Source of the DNA: JAFEDN01 sp965651935 | Lineage (GTDB): Bacteria; Pseudomonadota; Gammaproteobacteria; Coxiellales; Coxiellaceae | Direction of reading: 5' to 3' | Assembly (NCBI GenBank): GCA_965651935.1 | Contig: CBFGTC010000008.1 | Coordinates: forward strand, 1 to 64,000 | Length of the DNA stretch: 64,000 bases | Shown: piece by piece, positions 34,870-44,700 of the stretch | Position numbering within the stretch: the stretch's first letter is position 1 | Layout of the letters: each line of letters opens with the position of its first letter | Notes under the pieces: generated by a model | What the model saw: only the letters and a program-made list of their open reading frames with translations | Told to the model about the DNA's origin: nothing | The model's database searches: none | Program-made: the position numbers and the translations under genes

Positions 34870-34881
34870 ATTTTTCTCCGA

Positions 34882-35073
34882 TTAGCTCAATAATTTATCA
34901 ATGTTATCGAGGTCTCGTTCATGCACATAAGCAGAACGGGCCAACTGATTTTTTCGTTTAGGTGCTTTCTTAGTTAAAATATGATTTCGAAAGGCGCTGC
35001 GACGTTTAATGGCGCCGCAACCCGTGCGGCGGAAGCGCTTTACTGCTCCGCGATTTGATTTAATTTTCGGCAT
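34882..35073 (-). CDS. rpmI: 50S ribosomal protein L35
   Basis: The 63 residues start MPKIKSNRGAVKRFRRTG and contain RSAFRNHILTKKAPKRKNQL, with the highly basic composition of L35. The ATG at 35073 is used; a frame open from 35115 adds 14 residues that are not part of L35. AGAGG precedes the chosen start. infC lies 62 bases upstream. Confidence 0.97.
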   Translation of the reverse strand: MPKIKSNRGAVKRFRRTGCGAIKRRSAFRNHILTKKAPKRKNQLARSAYVHERDLDNIDKLLS

Positions 35074-35135
35074 AAAAAATAACCTCTTATTTGTATTTAT
35101 CCTAAACAACAGCATCGTAAATTAAAAGCGTTTAT

Positions 35136-35687
35136 TTATTCCGCTTTTTGCTCTTTTTTTGCTGGTTTAGGTTCTTGTTTCCCCAACGAGACCACCATAC
35201 CCATTTGACGGCCTTCAACTCGAGGCTCTTGTTCCACCACTAAGCCGGTAGGCAAATCCCCTCTAATACGAGTTAATAACCCCATTCCTAATTCTCTGTG
35301 TTGCATTTCGCGACCGCGGAAACGCAAACTAATCTTTACCTTATCTCCGCGCTCTAAAAATTCAATAATTTTCCGTACTTTTACCTGGTAATCTCCGATA
35401 TCCGTCACGGGGCGGAATTTAACTTCCTTGACTTGAATCCTACGTTGTTTTTTCTTTTGCGCAGCTTGCTTTTTGCCTTTTTCGAATCGGTATTTCCCAT
35501 AATCCATGATTCGGCACACTGGCGGCTCGGTATTGGGAGATATTTCCACAAGGTCTAGGCTGGCACGCTCGGCAGCATATAACGCTTCCCGAATACTCAC
35601 TACTCCTACTTGATTACCCTCTTCGTCTATTAAACGCACTTGAGGTGTGTGAATCTGTTGATTCACTCGCGTTTTTTTTTCGCTAAT
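35136..35687 (-). CDS. infC: Translation initiation factor IF-3 with AUU start codon
   Basis: Discriminates initiator tRNA and start codons on the 30S subunit. I place the start at ATT (35687-35685), giving 183 residues opening (M)SEKKTRVNQQIHTPQVRLID. The upstream GGGAGA is 6 bases away, and the RVNxxIxxxxVRLI opening is typical of IF-3. GTG at 35666 is the next option but would lose the RV of this motif. The ATT overlaps the thrS stop (ATTAG). Both domains are complete: the N-domain and linker through KKKQRRIQVKEVKFRP, and the C-domain with DYQVKVRKIIEFLERGDKVKI. AUU start codons allow IF-3 to repress its own synthesis. Confidence 0.93.
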   Translation of the reverse strand: MSEKKTRVNQQIHTPQVRLIDEEGNQVGVVSIREALYAAERASLDLVEISPNTEPPVCRIMDYGKYRFEKGKKQAAQKKKQRRIQVKEVKFRPVTDIGDYQVKVRKIIEFLERGDKVKISLRFRGREMQHRELGMGLLTRIRGDLPTGLVVEQEPRVEGRQMGMVVSLGKQEPKPAKKEQKAE

Positions 35688-37590
35688 GGCTCGTCTCCCG
35701 AAAAAAACTTAATTGATTCATTAGTTCATCTAATTTAATTGTTACTGTTCCTTCTTGCCCTAAGCGGCGGACAGAAATAGTTCTCTCTGCCACTTCCCGA
35801 TCACCAATGACAAATTGGTACGGAACACGAGCAATAGTGTGTTCACGAATTTTAAAGCCAATTTTCTCATTACGCAAGTCTAAAATGGCTCTAACGTCTT
35901 GATTTCGTAAAAAATCTCTGATTTCGTAGGCAAAATCGGTTTGCCGGTCAGTAATATTCATGATTACCGCTTGAATTGGCGCGAGCCATACCGGCAAACC
36001 CTCGGCATAATGCTCTAATAAAATGCCAATGAAGCGTTCCATGGACCCTAAAATGGCGCGATGAAGCATCACCGGGGTCTGCTTGGAGCCATCCTCGGCA
36101 ATATAGTGGGCGCCTAAGCGAGCGCCTAGAAAGAAATCAACTTGGAGCGTGCCGCACTGCCAAGTCCGGCCCAGGCAATCTTTTAAGGAAAACTCAATTT
36201 TGGGGGCATAAAATCCCCCTTCTCCTGGCGAATACTGCCATTCCACGCCAGCCGCATCAAGGGCGTCTGCTAAGGCTTTTTCGGCAAGGTCCCATTCAGC
36301 ATCATTGCCTATGCGCTTTTCTGGCCGGGTTGATAATTTATAAACGATTTCTGTAAACCCAAGCTCGGCATACACTTGCCGTAATTGTTGGATAAATGCG
36401 GCGGATTCTGCTTGTATTTGCGCTGGGGTGCAAAAAATGTGAGCGTCGTCTTGCACAAAGCCACGGACTCGCATTAAACCATGCAAGGTACCCGAAGCTT
36501 CATTGCGGTGACAATGCCCAAATTCCGCCATGCGAATGGGTAGATCACGATAGCTTTTCACGCCTTGTTTGAAAATTTGAACATGACAGGGGCAACTCAT
36601 GGGTTTAATGGCAAATTGACGATTTTCAGATTCTGAGAGGAATAAATCGTCTCTAAATTTTTCCAAATGACCGGACTGCGCCCATAAAGACACGTCCACC
36701 AATTGCGGGGTGTTGACTTCTTCGTAGCCAAATTGGCGCAGCTTTTCACGTATATATTCGCGCACAACTCGGATCATTGCCCAACCATTTGGGTGCCAAA
36801 AAATCATTCCGGGAGCTTCAGGTTGGATATGAAATAAATCCATCTTTTTGGCGATGAGACGATGATCGCGTTTCTCTGCCTCTTCGATACGATGCAAATA
36901 TTCTTTGAGGGCTTTTTGGTCTGCCCAGGCAGTGCCGTAAATACGTTGAAGCATTTCATTGTTGGAATCCCCACGCCAATAAGCCCCTGAGACTTTGGTC
37001 AATTTAAAGGCTCCTAACTGACCCGTGCGGGGGATGTGTGGTCCGCGGCATAAATCAATAAAATCATCTTGTTGATAAGCGGTAATGGTTTGATCGGAAG
37101 GAATTCCCTCAATAATCTCCACTTTATAATGTTCGCCTAATTGAGTAAAAATTTTTATGGCTTCTTCTCGAGTCAAAATTCTTTGATGCACGCTAATATC
37201 GGCTTTGATCAGCTCATGCATTTTATTTTCAATAGCTTCCAGATCGGCGAGGGTAAAATGGTCATCAACTGCAAAATCGTAATAAAAACCGTCTTCAATG
37301 ACGGGGCCAATAGTGACTTGGGCTTGAGGATACAAGTGTTTGACGGCATGGGCTAAAAGATGAGCGGTAGAATGACGGATGATCTCCAATCCGGCAGGGT
37401 CTTTAACCGTAATAATTTTCAAATTAGCGTCTTCATTAATAAGATAGGATAAATCCACTAGTTTTTGATTCACTTGCGCTGCTAAAGCTGCCTTGGCTAA
37501 ACCAGCTCCGATAGATTCCGCCACTGCCTTAGCCGTCACGGGACCTGGAAAGTCCTTAAAGTTGCCATCTGTTAATGTTATCCGCACCAT
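35683..37590 (-). CDS. thrS: Threonyl-tRNA synthetase
   Basis: Charges tRNA-Thr and edits serine. Starting at the ATG at 37590 (635 residues, MVRITLTDGNFKDF) gives the expected TGS domain at the N-terminus. An open frame to 37677 adds 29 unrelated residues. Editing-domain motif HSTAHLLAHAVKHLYP (about 77-92), class II motifs FWHPNGWAMIRVVREYIR and MSCPCHVQIFK (zinc Cys), and motif 3 HRAILGSMERFIGILLEHY are all present. The stop is TAG, which the infC start overlaps. Confidence 0.97.
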   Translation of the reverse strand: MVRITLTDGNFKDFPGPVTAKAVAESIGAGLAKAALAAQVNQKLVDLSYLINEDANLKIITVKDPAGLEIIRHSTAHLLAHAVKHLYPQAQVTIGPVIEDGFYYDFAVDDHFTLADLEAIENKMHELIKADISVHQRILTREEAIKIFTQLGEHYKVEIIEGIPSDQTITAYQQDDFIDLCRGPHIPRTGQLGAFKLTKVSGAYWRGDSNNEMLQRIYGTAWADQKALKEYLHRIEEAEKRDHRLIAKKMDLFHIQPEAPGMIFWHPNGWAMIRVVREYIREKLRQFGYEEVNTPQLVDVSLWAQSGHLEKFRDDLFLSESENRQFAIKPMSCPCHVQIFKQGVKSYRDLPIRMAEFGHCHRNEASGTLHGLMRVRGFVQDDAHIFCTPAQIQAESAAFIQQLRQVYAELGFTEIVYKLSTRPEKRIGNDAEWDLAEKALADALDAAGVEWQYSPGEGGFYAPKIEFSLKDCLGRTWQCGTLQVDFFLGARLGAHYIAEDGSKQTPVMLHRAILGSMERFIGILLEHYAEGLPVWLAPIQAVIMNITDRQTDFAYEIRDFLRNQDVRAILDLRNEKIGFKIREHTIARVPYQFVIGDREVAERTISVRRLGQEGTVTIKLDELMNQLSFFRETSH

Positions 37591-37828
37591 TTTAATAAAT
37601 CTCTGCCGGTAAAAAGAGGTGGTTATTGATGGGGTTTCATTCCCGCCAAGATCAAGACTATTTACAATATATCCCAAATTTTCGGCGATTGAAAACCAAC
37701 CGAACCGGGGGTTTTACTTTAATCTATTGTCGTTGTTATTGCAATATTATTGAGCCCTCTAGTATTTTTTGTGAAGGGAAATCCCAAAATCACTGAATGA
37801 TGGGCGATGGAGTTCAGGATCCTACTGC

Positions 37829-38071
37829 TCATGGGCCTGTGGGAGGCCCTTTATTGACGTTATCAATAAAATCAGGAGGTTCAGGAACAATAATCCACAT
37901 AATTAAGTAGAGAATGACAAATGGCGCCACAGCGGTAAATATTGTTAACAAAATATAAATAAGCCTGACTATAGTCGGGTCTATTTTAAAATATTCTGCT
38001 ATCCCTGCGCATACTCCACTGATTAATTTATTGTTTTTTGACCGATAAAGTTTTTTTACCGTCTCGACCAT
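37829..38071 (-). CDS. PspC domain membrane protein
   Basis: An 80-residue protein: KKLYRSKNNKLISGVCAGIAEYF (7-29) is the PspC signature with an amphipathic helix, followed by one long hydrophobic helix (about 36-66) and a short acidic tail. PspC proteins sit in the inner membrane and in enterobacteria sense envelope stress for the phage-shock response. No pspA/B/F is nearby, so this is one of the widespread stand-alone forms whose role is not defined. Confidence 0.88.
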   Translation of the reverse strand: MVETVKKLYRSKNNKLISGVCAGIAEYFKIDPTIVRLIYILLTIFTAVAPFVILYLIMWIIVPEPPDFIDNVNKGPPTGP

Positions 38072-38241
38072 ATCATCTCCTATGAATTAGATTGTCTATT
38101 TTCAACATATCATGATTTTACTGTATTGCAAATCATTGGGTGTTCTGATTGAGTAAAAAGGGAAAGATTTTGAATTTCCGCAAGGAATAGGCAATGGCCA
38201 ACGTTTTTTTGCTCTCGTTCAAGCCCCTGCTGAAAACCCGT

Positions 38242-38313
38242 TAGGCACGAGTGGGATCGAACCACCGACCACCACCATGTCAAGGTGATGCTCTACCACT
38301 GAGCTACGTGCCT
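38242..38313 (-). tRNA. tRNA-Val (GAC)
   Basis: Acceptor AGGCACG pairs with CGTGCCT; the D-arm is GCTCAGTGGTAGAGC. The anticodon stem TCACC/GGTGG holds loop TTGACAT, giving anticodon GAC. The T-arm is GGTGG-TTCGATC-CCACT. The discriminator is A and CCA is not encoded (followed by ACG). It stands alone between the pspC-type gene and aacS; I see no clear terminator on its 3' side. Confidence 0.95.
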
Positions 38314-38455
38314 AAAATAGGCCAATAAGATAGCATTCCTACCAAATATAATCAAATCCCTCCATTCTTGACGGCAATTTTGTGTGGAAGCATTATCAAT
38401 GATAAAATTAAGGTCTCCGGGATCAAAAGATTAGCCAGAAAGGGATGTTATTTTT

Positions 38456-40378
38456 ATGGAAAGTACCCAACAACCGATGTTGTGGCGGCCCAGCCAGGAG
38501 GTCATCCGTCATTCACAAATGACACGTTATCTAGAACACGTTAATAGTCAATATCAACTTAAATTACAAGACTACTTTGCCCTACATGAATGGTCCATCC
38601 AAAATACCGCTAAATTCTGGCATTCGATATGGGAGTTTACCCAGGTTATAGGGAAAAAAACGGAGAACCCGGTTTTTATTCCCGCACCACGCATGTCAGA
38701 AACACGCTGGTTTCCCGGCGTCAAGCTTAATTTTGCCGAAAATTTACTACGTTACCGCGATACTAAACCCGCCGTAATTTACCGCAGCGAAACAGGAATA
38801 AAAGAAATTTATTCTTATGCCGACTTATATCAACAAGTCAGTTCTTTAGCAAATTGGTTGCGACAGATAGGAGTGAAGCCCAAAGACCGGGTAGCAGGAT
38901 GGTTGCCTAACTCACCGGAAACCGTCATCGCGATGCTGGCCAGCGCCAGCATCGGCGCAATCTGGACTGCGTGTTCAATGGATTTTGGTCTTCAAGGATT
39001 AATCGATCGTTTTGGGCAAATTGAACCAAAGATTTTATTCACTTCATTGCACCATACTTATGGAGGGAAAACCTTCCATCATTCCGAAGAAATCAGTCAA
39101 TTACAGCAAAAATTACCCAGCTTGCAAGATACAATAGTCATTGGCACGCCAAAATGGCAAGAATGCGTTAATAACCCCCACATTGACTTAAACTTTGAAC
39201 AATTGCCTTTCGATCACCCGCTTTATATTTTGTATTCTTCGGGAACCACCGGCAAACCCAAGTGCATGGTGCACGGCGCCGGCGGCACTTTATTACAACA
39301 TTTAAAAGAATTGCGTCTACACACCGATCTGAAACGGGAAGATACAATCTGTTTTTATTCTACCTGCGCTTGGATGATGTGGCATTGGTCCATCAGCAGT
39401 TTAGCAGTAGGGTCCAGCGTGGTGCTTTACGAAGGGAGTCCTTTTTATCCGCAAAAAACAGCTTTATTTGATTTAATCGATGAATATGAGATTAGCGTGT
39501 TCGGCGCCGGAGCCAAAATCTTTGAAAATGCACAGAGCTTTGGCTTGACACCCAAAAAAAACCATCGATTCACTACGCTACGAACTATACTCAGCACCGG
39601 TTCGCCGTTATTACCGGAAACATTTGATTATATTTATCAACAAGTAAAAACCGATTTGTGCTTATCTTCGATTTCCGGCGGCAGTGACATTATCTCTTGT
39701 TTTGCTCTAGGTAATCCTATTCTTCCGGTCTACCGAGGTGAATTACAATGCTTGGGCTTAGGGATGGACGTGCGGATTTATAATGATCAGGGCCAAGAAA
39801 TTAAAAATGCCAAAGGAGAACTCGTCTGCGCCACCCCGTTTCCTTCCATGCCAATTTATTTTTGGAATGATCCTCATGGTGAGAAATATCAACAGGCATA
39901 TTTTCAGACCTTTCCAGGCGTTTGGACTCATGGCGATTATGCACAACGAACGCCACACGGTGGTCTTATTATTTTTGGCCGCTCGGATTCAACTTTGAAT
40001 CCCGGTGGAGTGCGAATCGGGACTGCGGAAATTTACCAACAAGTCGAAAAATTTCCAGAAATTCTAGACTGCCTTGCTACAGGATACGTAACTGCAACAG
40101 GTGAGAAAATTATTCTATTTGTCGTCTTAGCGCCACAGCAAATATTAAACGAAAAATTAATTAGTGAGGTCAAAACGCTGATACGCCAAAATACCTCTCC
40201 TCATCATGTTCCTGCCAAAGTCATCCAAGCTCCAGCCCTACCAAGGACTCACAATGGTAAATTAATGGAAAGTTTGGTGAAAAAAATCATTAATCATCGA
40301 GCTGTTACTCCCAGCGAAGCTTTAGCCAATGCGCAATGTCTTGAATTTTTTTACAATTTGACTATTCAAATGGAATGA
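38456..40378 (+). CDS. aacS: Acetoacetyl-CoA synthetase
   Basis: ANL-superfamily ligase that activates acetoacetate to acetoacetyl-CoA with ATP. The 640 residues contain the N-terminal ACAS segment (EFTQVIGKKTENP and RWFPGVKLNFAENLLRY), AMP-binding motif LYILYSSGTTGKPKCMVHGAGG (split for reading: YILYSSGTTGKPK, then CMVHGAGG, about 260-282), ISGGSDIISCFALGNP and the C-terminal hinge GRSDSTLNPGGVRIGTAEIY with lysine motif RTHNGKLMESLVKK. ISGGSDI and GGVRIG separate it from acetyl-CoA synthetase. It can feed HMG-CoA lyase product or free acetoacetate into central or polyester metabolism. It is monocistronic and converges with folE. Confidence 0.95.
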   Translation: MESTQQPMLWRPSQEVIRHSQMTRYLEHVNSQYQLKLQDYFALHEWSIQNTAKFWHSIWEFTQVIGKKTENPVFIPAPRMSETRWFPGVKLNFAENLLRYRDTKPAVIYRSETGIKEIYSYADLYQQVSSLANWLRQIGVKPKDRVAGWLPNSPETVIAMLASASIGAIWTACSMDFGLQGLIDRFGQIEPKILFTSLHHTYGGKTFHHSEEISQLQQKLPSLQDTIVIGTPKWQECVNNPHIDLNFEQLPFDHPLYILYSSGTTGKPKCMVHGAGGTLLQHLKELRLHTDLKREDTICFYSTCAWMMWHWSISSLAVGSSVVLYEGSPFYPQKTALFDLIDEYEISVFGAGAKIFENAQSFGLTPKKNHRFTTLRTILSTGSPLLPETFDYIYQQVKTDLCLSSISGGSDIISCFALGNPILPVYRGELQCLGLGMDVRIYNDQGQEIKNAKGELVCATPFPSMPIYFWNDPHGEKYQQAYFQTFPGVWTHGDYAQRTPHGGLIIFGRSDSTLNPGGVRIGTAEIYQQVEKFPEILDCLATGYVTATGEKIILFVVLAPQQILNEKLISEVKTLIRQNTSPHHVPAKVIQAPALPRTHNGKLMESLVKKIINHRAVTPSEALANAQCLEFFYNLTIQME

Positions 40379-40387
40379 AATGAATAT

Positions 40388-40975
40388 TTATTTTTTAGCA
40401 TGAACTAAACTCAAAAATTCACTGCGAGTGCGATCACTACTGCGAAATAAGCCTAACATCACAGATGTCGTCATACTGGAATTTTGCTTTTCAACTCCTC
40501 GCATCATCATACAAAAATGCTGAGCTTCAATAATAACCCCCACGCCTTTAGCCTGGGTGACCGCCAAAATTGTATTGGCGATCTGTTGAGTTAAATTTTC
40601 TTGAACTTGTAAACGGCGGGCAAACATATCCACAATCCGTGCAAACTTTGATAATCCTAAAATTTTACCGTTAGGAATATAAGCGATATGGCATTTCCCC
40701 GTAAAAGGCAGTAAATGATGTTCACATAAAGAATAAAGCTCAATGTCTTTGACAATCACCATTTCATCCATAGCCGATTCAAATACCGCTCCATTCACTA
40801 AGAAAGCAATATCCTCTTCATAACCTTTTGTTAAAAACTGTAACGCCTTCCAAGCGCGATGGGGCGTGTCTTTTAGGCCTTCACGCTGAGGGTTTTCTCC
40901 TAAATTTTTTAGTATTTGATAGATTAAAGCTTCACCAGTTAGAGTTTGCTGGGTTTGTTCAAGGATTTCAGACAT
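40388..40975 (-). CDS. folE: GTP cyclohydrolase I
   Basis: First enzyme of tetrahydrofolate synthesis, converting GTP to dihydroneopterin triphosphate. I use the ATG at 40975 (195 residues, MSEILEQTQQTL), which lies just after the HIT stop; an ATG at 40999 would add 8 residues and overlap the HIT gene. The zinc and catalytic block YSLCEHHLLPFTGKCHIAYIP and GLSKFARIVDMFARRLQVQE, QHFCMMMRGVEKQNS (second zinc Cys) and RSEFLSL are intact. It is the last gene of the gdh-doxX-HIT-folE unit. Confidence 0.95.
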   Translation of the reverse strand: MSEILEQTQQTLTGEALIYQILKNLGENPQREGLKDTPHRAWKALQFLTKGYEEDIAFLVNGAVFESAMDEMVIVKDIELYSLCEHHLLPFTGKCHIAYIPNGKILGLSKFARIVDMFARRLQVQENLTQQIANTILAVTQAKGVGVIIEAQHFCMMMRGVEKQNSSMTTSVMLGLFRSSDRTRSEFLSLVHAKK

Positions 40976-40983
40976 AATTTTTA

Positions 40984-41334
40984 TCAACCTGGTGGCCATT
41001 GCATGGTACGACCACCCAATAAATGCAAATGAATGTGAAAAACAGCTTGACCTCCGCCTTCATTGCAATTCATCAAAACCCGGTATCCGCTTTCAGCAAC
41101 GCCTAATTGATTGGCTAATTGCTTAGCGACTTGCAGAATATGACCCACCAAAACCGTATCTTCTTCTTTGTCACCTAAATCATTTAAAGTAGCAATATGA
41201 CGCTTGGGAATAATTAAAACATGTTGTGGCGCTTTGGGATTGATATCCGGGAAAGCAATCACCGTTTCGTCCTGATAAAGTAAATTCACTGAAATTTCAG
41301 CACGGGCGATTTTGCAAAAAATACAATCTTGCAT
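40984..41334 (-). CDS. HIT family nucleotide hydrolase (HinT-like)
   Basis: The product is 116 residues from the ATG at 41334, which has AGGAG at good spacing; an upstream frame to 41415 lies within the DoxX-like gene and is not used. CIFCKIARAEI (4-14) is the zinc/N-terminal motif, HVLIIPKRHIATL a conserved strand, and HIHLHLLGGR (about 99-108) the histidine triad. HinT-type proteins hydrolyse AMP-linked phosphoramidates such as adenylated lysine. It ends QWPPG, as HinT proteins often do. Confidence 0.94.
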   Translation of the reverse strand: MQDCIFCKIARAEISVNLLYQDETVIAFPDINPKAPQHVLIIPKRHIATLNDLGDKEEDTVLVGHILQVAKQLANQLGVAESGYRVLMNCNEGGGQAVFHIHLHLLGGRTMQWPPG

Positions 41335-41342
41335 AGGAACTC

Positions 41343-41738
41343 CTAAGTTAGTGCGAGTAACGTATCTTGTTTGCGTAATAAATACAAAGACACGCATACC
41401 GCCAACATAGGCCACGCTGCAAAAAATAATAAATTATCTCCTTGGAATGGCGGCAAATATAAACGATATGAAGCGATAGTGTAAATTAACATTCCTAACA
41501 ATACCAATCCCGTCGTTAGGGTACGTTGCAAACCAATTACAAAAGTTGTCGCCAAAAGGATTTGAAAGGCGCCGATAGAGTAAATCGCCATCGCCGGTAA
41601 CACTGGCAGATGATAAGCGCGATGATACATGCCTGCTTCTGCTCCTGGGCGAATAAATTTATCAATTGCCCAGATCAGCATTACGATAAATATCCCGGCC
41701 CTTAATAACAACAAACAGATTGGCAACGGTTTTTTCAT
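41343..41738 (-). CDS. DoxX-like membrane protein
   Basis: A 131-residue protein with four hydrophobic helices (about 5-22, 48-66, 72-92, 100-120). The ATG at 41738 is supported by AGGAGAG upstream and by ATGA overlap with the NAD-GDH stop; a frame open to 41843 is antisense-like inside gdh. The four-helix plan with a polar IRPGAEAGMYHRAYH loop resembles DoxX/DoxD-type proteins, but I see no diagnostic residue, so function is unassigned. Coupling to gdh suggests a respiratory or redox link, which is inference. Confidence 0.7.
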   Translation of the reverse strand: MKKPLPICLLLLRAGIFIVMLIWAIDKFIRPGAEAGMYHRAYHLPVLPAMAIYSIGAFQILLATTFVIGLQRTLTTGLVLLGMLIYTIASYRLYLPPFQGDNLLFFAAWPMLAVCVSLYLLRKQDTLLALT

Positions 41739-44700
41739 AAATGAAACTCTCCTGCTAATTTGCCTAATTCGTGGATGGCGACTGAAATAATGGCGAATTC
41801 TTTTACACCAATAGTGCGTAAATCCGTTAGAATATTGCGCCACCGCTCCATAAAATCAGCGCGGTGATCCAACCAAGTATCCACTTGTTCAGAAATGTCA
41901 TTTTCCGTATTGATTTGTTTGAGCACACGTTGAGTGAGATGGCGCTGCAGAATCTCCAACTCTGCTTTATAAGAGGATTTTGCTAGGAATACCCAATAAC
42001 TATCTCCTCCAACATACGCATTGATTTGCTGACGAAACCATACCAGCTTTAACCGGTCTAATAAAATAAAATACACTTGAGCAACGTATTTAATTTCTAT
42101 TTTTTCTTGTTGTGAAAGCTCAATAATATTTAAAGCATGGTACATTAATTCAGCACAAGACACTCGCAAAGCAATTTCTGGCGGCACATTAGTAGCAATC
42201 AATTGATCGCGCCGCGACTCCAAGCTAATTTTGTCATCCCCAAGCACATATTTGGGCAAACGTCTAAATAAATAAACTATGGGATCTGCAAAATCTTTTA
42301 TAACCGTGGGTATATCAATCCCTTGGGAGCGATTGCGTAATAACCAGCGTGCCGCCCGGCGCACGACGGTAACCGCTTCTTCATTAATTTGATACTGCAC
42401 CTGCGCATCTATTTTGTAATCCAAAGATTCAATGTCTATATAAAATTCACCCATGTGGAATATGGCACGAGCAGCCGTGTAAGCCCGCACGATCATGGGA
42501 ATAGAAGCGGCGGTTTCGTCCTGCATCTGGAATACAAAAGTGACTCCCATATCAGCAACGAGACGATTACACAATTGTGTTGCGATAAGTTCCCGTTTCA
42601 GCCTATGGTCTGACATTACTTCACTATAATCTTTACGTAAAGGGATCGGAAAAAGTTCTTTGATGTAATCTGCTAAATAAGGATCTTCGGGTAATTCCGA
42701 TTGTATAATTTGTTCTTTTAAAGTAATTTTACTATAAGCCATTAAAATGGCCATTTCCGGCTTGGTAAGTCCTAACCCAGACATTTTTCTTTGCAATAAT
42801 TCTTTATTACTGGGCAAAAATTCTAAATCTCTATCCAATTTACCGGACATTTCCTGGGCCGTAATATGGCTTATATATAAACTAATGTGATATTTAGACC
42901 AAGCCGCCAACCAGCTCAATGCCCTATTTTGCTGATAATTATCTTGTAGAACCAGATCTGCAACTTCATCAGTCATTTTCGCCAAAAGCGCATTTCTATC
43001 GTGTTGGGTCAAGTTTCCAGCGGCAACCACTTGATTGAGTAAAATTTTGATATTGACTTCATGGTCGGAACAATCCACTCCTCCTGAATTATCTACGAAA
43101 TCAGTATTGATCTTACCGCCATTGAGTTCGTATTCAATACGCCCTAACTGAGTACAGCCTAAATTTCCACCTTCACACACCACCCTGGCATTTAATTCGT
43201 TGCCATTGACTCGCACAGCGTCATTGCTTCTATCTCCTGTGTCTAGATGAGATTCGTGACTGGCTTTGATATAAGTGCCGATACCTCCATTCCAAATTAA
43301 ATCAACCGGAGCTTTTAAAATGGCGCGGATTAAGTCGGTGGGAATCAGCGAATCTTTTTCTATCCCTAAGCATTTTTTAACCTGCGGTGATAGAGTGATG
43401 GATTTCAAAGAACGTGAAAACACCCCACCCCCTACTGAAATTAAATCGCGGTTATAATCGGCCCAAGTAGAACGGGGCAGATTGAACAAACGTTTTCTTT
43501 CCAGAAAACTGGTTTGAGGGTCTGGATTAGGATCTAAAAATATATGCTGGTGGTTGAATGCGGCAACTAATTTGAGATAAGGAGACAATAACATGCCGTT
43601 TCCGAACACGTCTCCGCTCATGTCGCCGATACCCGTAACCGTGATTTCAGTCGTATCGATATTAATTCCCAATTCTTGGAATTGACGCCGCGCTGAAACC
43701 CAAGCGCCACGGGCAGTGATGCCAATCTTTTTATGATCATAACCGGTGGATCCACCCGAAGCAAAAGCATCTCCTAACCAATAATTTTTAGCGATAGCGA
43801 CAGCATTCGCAATATCGGAGAAACTGGCAGTGCCTTTATCCGCAGCCACGACTAAGTAAGGATCCGGTTCGTCGTAACAAACGCAATCGGGCGGGGGGAT
43901 AATTTCACTGCCCTCTAAATTATCGGTAATATCCAACAAACCTTGGATATATTCTCGATAACACGCAATCCCCTCTTCAAGGATCGCTTCCCGGCTGCCG
44001 TCTGAAGGTAATTTTTTAGCAACAAAGCCGCCCTTGGCGCCAGTGGGCACAATCAACGCATTTTTAACCCGCTGAGCTTTCATTAAACCCAGCACTTCAG
44101 TACGAAAATCTTCTCTTCGATCTGACCAGCGTAATCCACCTCGCGCTACTTTGCCCGACCTTAAATGGACTCCCTCAAAGCGTGTGGAGTAGATAAAAAT
44201 TTCAAATTGCGGCAAAGGCAAAGGCATATCAGGGATTTTACCCGGGTCTAATTTCAATGATAAAAAGCTTTTAACTTGTCCGTATTCATCGGTTTGAAAA
44301 TAATTGGTGCGTAAAGTGGCGGTAATAACACTTAAATAACGGCGCATAATGCGGTCTTCATCCAAACTGGCCACATTGTCCAATTGTTTAAAGATATCTG
44401 CTTCTGTTTTAGATATTTTTTCCGAACGATTTTGAATATCGTGGTTAGCGAATCGATAGTGGAATAATTCAACCAATAATCGAGCAATAGTCGGATTATT
44501 AACTAAGGCTTGACCAATATACTCGTGACTAAATGTGAAGCCGATTTGCCGAAAATAACGCGAGTAGGCTCTTAAAATGGTAATTTCACGCCAACTCAAC
44601 TGCGCTTCTAAAACTAATCGGTTGAAATTATCGTTTTCAGCCTCCCCTAGCCAAATTTTATTAAATGCCTGTTGGAAAATACCTCTGACTTGCTCCACTT

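Noticed and set aside
37591..37677. N-terminal extension of ThrS to 37677
   Set aside because: The extra 29 residues are unrelated to ThrRS, and the TGS domain begins at the ATG at 37590.
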